Part shown: one piece after another, positions 61,501 through 64,000 of the stretch | How the letters are laid out: every line of letters begins with the position of its first letter | Position numbering within the stretch: position 1 is the stretch's first letter | DNA from: Diphasiastrum complanatum | Lineage: Eukaryota; Streptophyta; Lycopodiopsida; Lycopodiales; Lycopodiaceae | Direction: 5' to 3' | NCBI GenBank assembly: GCA_029204225.1 | Contig: CM055114.1 | Span: forward strand, 16,573,502 to 16,637,501 | DNA: 64,000 nucleotides | Notes under the pieces: model-generated | What the model was told of the DNA's origin: nothing | Databases searched by the model: none | What the model saw: the letters and a program-made list of their open reading frames with translations, nothing else | Translations under genes and position numbers: made by a program

Positions 61501-62517
61501 TGCAGTGTAGATGATGTTACCTTCTCCCTCATAAGACAATAAGGATGTAAAGTATTCCTTATGTCTTGTCATGTGAGATGAGGCTCCACTATCAATCCAC
61601 CAAGGATCATTATCATCTATGTTGGCTAACAAACTTGAAGTCATAACAAGTGATTCACATGTGTTATGTTCTTCCTCATCTATTGTAAGATTTCCTTGCC
61701 TCTCTCCTTGCTCTCTTTTCTTCTTATAACATTCATTTGCAAAATGACCTTTTATCCCACAATAAAAGCACTTGAACTTTGACTTATTGTTCTTAGTAGA
61801 AGAGGAAGAGGAAGAGTGATCATCATGATCAAAGTTACCACCTTTGGACCATTTCCCTTTGCCTTTACCTTTGCCCTTGAATTTGCCTTTTGTGAAGAAA
61901 GCCTCTTCACCTCCACCTTGCAAGGATGCACCATCAAGCTTTGATTGCAACCTATGTTCTTCAGCCAATAAGATTTCTTGCAAGTCAACCACACTTGGCA
62001 AGACTCTTTGAATGGCAAAACTTTGCACAAGGTTAGCATGTTCATTTAGCAAACCATTCAACATAACTTGGACTATTTCACCATCTTTTATGTTCTCATC
62101 AATGCATGCTAAATCATCACTTAGGGACTTAACTCTCAAGATAAATGCATGAGCACTTTCACCCTCTCTTTGCCTACTAGAAAATATTTGTCTCCTTAGG
62201 GTCAATACCCTAGATGTGGACTTTGATTCAAAGAGCTTCTTTAAGGCATTCCATGCCTCACTTGCACTTTGACACTTTCCAACTTCCTTGAGAAGTTCAT
62301 TTGTAACATTCATTTTAATGATATGAAGAGCCCTTTTGGCCTTCTTATCAAACCTTTGTTGCTCTTGAAGTGTGAGAGGTCTCTCTTCAATTTCTGCAAC
62401 TATGTCCATGAGTTCATTCAACTCAAGTAAGGACTCCATCCTCACTTTCCAAGTAGAGTAGTTTGATGAACTCAACCTTTCACTAGACTCTAGCATGATC
62501 CCACCATTGGAAGCCAT
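58564..62517 (-). CDS. Cop-C Gag-Pol polyprotein, 1,317 residues, integrase Asp lost
   Basis: One uninterrupted frame from ATG 62517. Gag UBN2-type about 10-200; Gly/Lys-rich stretch 207-222; CCHC knuckle Cys250, Cys253, His258, Cys263; protease WWIDSGAS with Asp309; pre-integrase WHKRLGHPNF about 442-451; integrase Asp506 (HSD), then Asn568 in RSNNGGEY where the second catalytic Asp is expected, Glu604 35 residues further; RT Asp905 (MDVTNAF) and YVDD 990-993; RNase H Asp1154/1156, Glu1195/1197, Asp1232. Length is normal for plant Copia. With GAT changed to AAT the integrase should be inactive, so it could copy RNA but not integrate by its own enzyme. Alternatives: a sequencing error or a recently dead copy. 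Confidence 0.93.
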   Translation of the reverse strand: MASNGGIMLESSERLSSSNYSTWKVRMESLLELNELMDIVAEIEERPLTLQEQQRFDKKAKRALHIIKMNVTNELLKEVGKCQSASEAWNALKKLFESKSTSRVLTLRRQIFSSRQREGESAHAFILRVKSLSDDLACIDENIKDGEIVQVMLNGLLNEHANLVQSFAIQRVLPSVVDLQEILLAEEHRLQSKLDGASLQGGGEEAFFTKGKFKGKGKGKGKWSKGGNFDHDDHSSSSSSTKNNKSKFKCFYCGIKGHFANECYKKKREQGERQGNLTIDEEEHNTCESLVMTSSLLANIDDNDPWWIDSGASSHMTRHKEYFTSLLSYEGEGNIIYTANDGQCDIKGIGTIPISLSTNRKANLENVLYIPSITKNLLSVSQMIDKGLDVEFIGDACLISKCGSLIAQGRRHGKLFKLDACVISNHEGRMAREQLTNQEVWHKRLGHPNFKSLEVMAKKELVLGLPKSLVANNSVCEHCALSKSHRLAYSRSTSRSKEAFQLVHSDIHSSSTTSNGGAKMYATFIDDFSRYTWIYLLKSKDEVFAAFVKFKNEMENQFNTKIKCLRSNNGGEYTSNRFKDFCIAHGIKREMSSPRTPQQNGVAERKNRTLCECAKAMRLHANLAKSFWGEALACANYLCNRWTSASLDGKTPHEVLYGRRPSVKHCRIFGCTCFVNITLDDRTKEDPSSKKGVFVGYSEVSKAYKVYIPSTKKVVISRDVIFHEENVSNVVDVDVDVPTNHHDVQDVLDEDGDATPKQTSRKTQRQRAKPSRLTYDEKGKQVVDNSNFAFLTSFDEPTCVGEAIQKKEWIQAMDHEHQALIKSNTWRLVKLPKDKKAIGCKWIFKIKTNQDGSINKYKARLVAKGYAQEYGIDYDETFAPVAKMVTIRILISLATLYDWDMWQMDVTNAFLNGDLEEDIYMEQPEGYVSHDEPNHVCYLQKSLYGLKQAPRSWYAKLNSFLLSQNFVMSEYDHSLYFRLNENDITLLLIYVDDIILSGGNNLDIDEIKMALKREFEIQDLGKLHYILGIEIIRTSKSTFICQEKYVNSILKRFHMEDCKVVSTPMESNVKLTTRSNERSFKDITLYRKLIGSLIWLTITRPDLSFVVGKLSQFMQDPSEAHWKLGKRVLRYISGSRDFGILYGGTTPNLCGFSDSDFAGDQMDRKSTSAFAIYLGDGVVSWLSKKQPTISLSSTEAEYKALTTCTKEILWIKRMLLDLHLLEPEKTPIILCDNLSAQSLASNPVFHARSKHIEIAHHFMRDQVIAKEVELQHVSSKECVADIFTKPLGKDLYLMHRSNLGMCSKTMLKLASNVEEGV

Positions 62518-62925
62518 GATTCTAATGTTTCTTCAACTTTTAGGTTCTGTCCTAAAGCACTTAGCACTCACTTTTCTCTCAACAAATGATAGATAAAGAG
62601 ATCTATGAAGATTTAGGACCCTAAAACACTTCTATCTTGAACCTAGATGGTTTCCAAGCATAGAAAGGAAGATTGAAACACATGCAACACTTTGCACACA
62701 CTAAGAATGGATTACAAAATCAAACCAACCTGAACACACTCTTGCTTAAGCTCTCAAACTTTCCAGCAAGTGACCAAATCAAGTTATGGTGTGAAGAGTT
62801 ACTTGCATTCTTAGAAAATACCCAAAACTAGGATGCCAAGATTACCTAGTAATGAACAAACTTGATCAACATATGATCAACACACTAAGATATTGATTCA
62901 ACCTGTAAAACCACATGTAAACCAC
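62518..62925 (-). other. Cop-C leader remnant; no gene
   Basis: Non-coding DNA upstream of the Cop-C start codon, ending where gypsy RT sequence begins. No LTR end or primer site is recognised. Confidence 0.5.
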
Positions 62926-64000
62926 ATGGATTGCTTCACCGGCTATAACCAGATAGCCATAGCAGAGGAAGACAAATTAAAAACCACCTTCACTACCACA
63001 TTCGGAGTATTCGCAGACCACGTCATGTCGTTTGGGCTTACCAATGCGCCATGGACCTATCAACAATTCATGAACGAACAATTCCAAGACATCTTAGATG
63101 AGAACCTCAAAATTTTCATAGACGACCTCTACGAGGCATCTACAATCACTGATCACCTCGCCATACTCGAGAAATGCTTCCAAAAGTGCACAACCACCTG
63201 CATCGCCTTGAACACCAACAAGTGTCTGTTTGGGGTACCATATGGAGTGCTATTAGGCCATGTGATCAGCATATACGGCATGGCCACCAATCCCGAAAAG
63301 ATCGCCATGATATTAGCTATGATGGCCCCCACCACCGTAAGACAACTTCAAACCTTCTTAGGTGCAACTGGTTATTACAAAAAATACGTGATGGCTTACG
63401 CCTCCCACACATACCCCCTGACGGGCTTATTGAAAAATGAAACCAAGTGGTCATGGGATGAAGAGTGTGAGAAGTCCTTCCAAGGATTAAAAATGGCCCT
63501 AGCTAATGCCCCAATTCTAAAACCATCGATGTACAATAGGGAATTCTACGTATTTACTAGCACCGCTGATACATGCATCAACTGTTGCTTAGCCCAGATT
63601 TGGGATAAGATTTACCACCCTATTATCTTCATAGGAAGGAAATTGAACAAAGCAGAGCTTAACTACTCAAAGGCTGAGAAGATATGTTTAGGGATAGCCT
63701 ACGCCATCGCAAAGCTTAGACATTACTTATTACACCAGAAAGTGACCTTCTTTACCAAAAGCACGGCAATAACTCTTATGATGAACAAACTAGAACCACC
63801 CAAACGACTGATGAAGTGGATCATATCTCTTCAAGAATTCGACTATGCCCTCCAGAGCAACCCACCTAGGTTACAAGGACTTACTGACTGCATTCGTGAG
63901 CTAGGAGGGGTGACCAACACCGATAGCGAGTGGGAGACAGATCACTTGAAAGAACTGTTGAAGGCAGACGTTGCACAGATCCCCATTTGGTATGCGGCAT
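62926..64000 (+). CDS. Ty3/gypsy RT-RNase H, partial, open to the window edge
   Basis: 358 codons without a stop. MDCFTGYNQIAIAEEDKLKT and FGLTNAPWTYQQFMNE are RT core motifs; FIDDLY is the YxDD-type active site (about residues 70-75); GHVISIYGMATNPEKI and LGATGYYKKYV are thumb and connection; LNYSKAEKICLGIAYAI and LMKWIISLQEFDY belong to RNase H. The RT N-terminus is missing at the junction with the Cop-C leader; the ATG is probably internal. GC content is higher than in the Copia elements. The integrase would lie beyond the window. Confidence 0.88.
   Translation, partial: MDCFTGYNQIAIAEEDKLKTTFTTTFGVFADHVMSFGLTNAPWTYQQFMNEQFQDILDENLKIFIDDLYEASTITDHLAILEKCFQKCTTTCIALNTNKCLFGVPYGVLLGHVISIYGMATNPEKIAMILAMMAPTTVRQLQTFLGATGYYKKYVMAYASHTYPLTGLLKNETKWSWDEECEKSFQGLKMALANAPILKPSMYNREFYVFTSTADTCINCCLAQIWDKIYHPIIFIGRKLNKAELNYSKAEKICLGIAYAIAKLRHYLLHQKVTFFTKSTAITLMMNKLEPPKRLMKWIISLQEFDYALQSNPPRLQGLTDCIRELGGVTNTDSEWETDHLKELLKADVAQIPIWYAA

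Larger units (their letters stand above)
57914..62925 (-). mobile_element. Cop-C: Copia element with open gag-pol, 5' LTR missing
   Basis: The 3' LTR (57914-58568, TGTGAAAATTG to TTTTTCACA on the minus strand) lies inside the Cop-A2 pol. The coding region is fully open. Upstream of the start codon 400 bases of leader remain before gypsy sequence begins at about 62926. No 5' LTR or clear primer site is seen, so the element is truncated at that side. Confidence 0.88.

Noticed and set aside
56839-62925. Cop-A2 LTR and Cop-C LTR as the two LTRs of one element
   Set aside because: The two sequences are unrelated, and the Cop-A2 pol is interrupted exactly at the Cop-C LTR, so they are two nested elements.

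Overview
The window is nuclear DNA from a large, repeat-rich plant genome, probably a land plant. The signs are Copia and Ty3/gypsy retrotransposons with plant-type TGGTATCAGAGC primer-binding sites, a CACTA/EnSpm-type transposase with introns, GT-AG introns, and long CT/GA and CA microsatellites. I cannot name the species. No rRNA, tRNA, CRISPR array or bacterial-style operon was seen. Almost everything is mobile DNA or its debris, and much of it has been copied within the window in direct and inverted orientation.

Layout: 0-2.3 kb, unassigned DNA with a shard of a later module. 2.3-8.7 kb, decayed full-length Copia element (Cop-A). 9.0-14.0 kb, LTR pieces and a broken Copia integrase, forming the left part of a big inverted duplication whose right copy is 51.2-57.2 kb. 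14-19.4 kb, relics of gypsy and Copia pol and a possible promoter/5' exon. 19.4-29.8 kb, a mosaic of duplicated blocks carrying a small secreted cysteine-rich peptide gene (P1, chimeric P2), a foldback and gag/protease relics. 30-34.2 kb, a gypsy/Tat-like LTR end, an intact 335-codon coiled-coil ORF behind an RNase H relic, a Copia gag relic and an orphan transposase-type exon. 35.4-44.1 kb, a decayed Copia element (Cop-B1) split by a young full-length Copia element (Cop-B2) with a 5-bp target duplication. 44.2-44.6 kb, a cluster of ATCCACGCGTGGAT palindromes. 46.0-51.0 kb, a broken CACTA-type transposase gene with a SET-domain reading frame directly upstream on the same strand. 52.7-53.0 kb, a second intact copy of the peptide gene (P3). 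57.9-62.9 kb, a Copia element with a fully open 1,317-codon gag-pol (Cop-C) whose integrase has lost one catalytic aspartate. 62.9-64.0 kb, an open gypsy RT-RNase H frame running off the window.

Most interesting non-routine items: (1) the two-exon, four-cysteine secreted peptide gene, intact in two inverted copies and fused to Copia gag in a third, with a cysteine spacing like half of a potato inhibitor II domain; (2) the SET domain next to a CACTA transposase; (3) the RNase H plus coiled-coil ORF pair; (4) palindrome and CCAAT arrays in or near LTRs. The segmental copies could partly be assembly products and should be checked on long reads.
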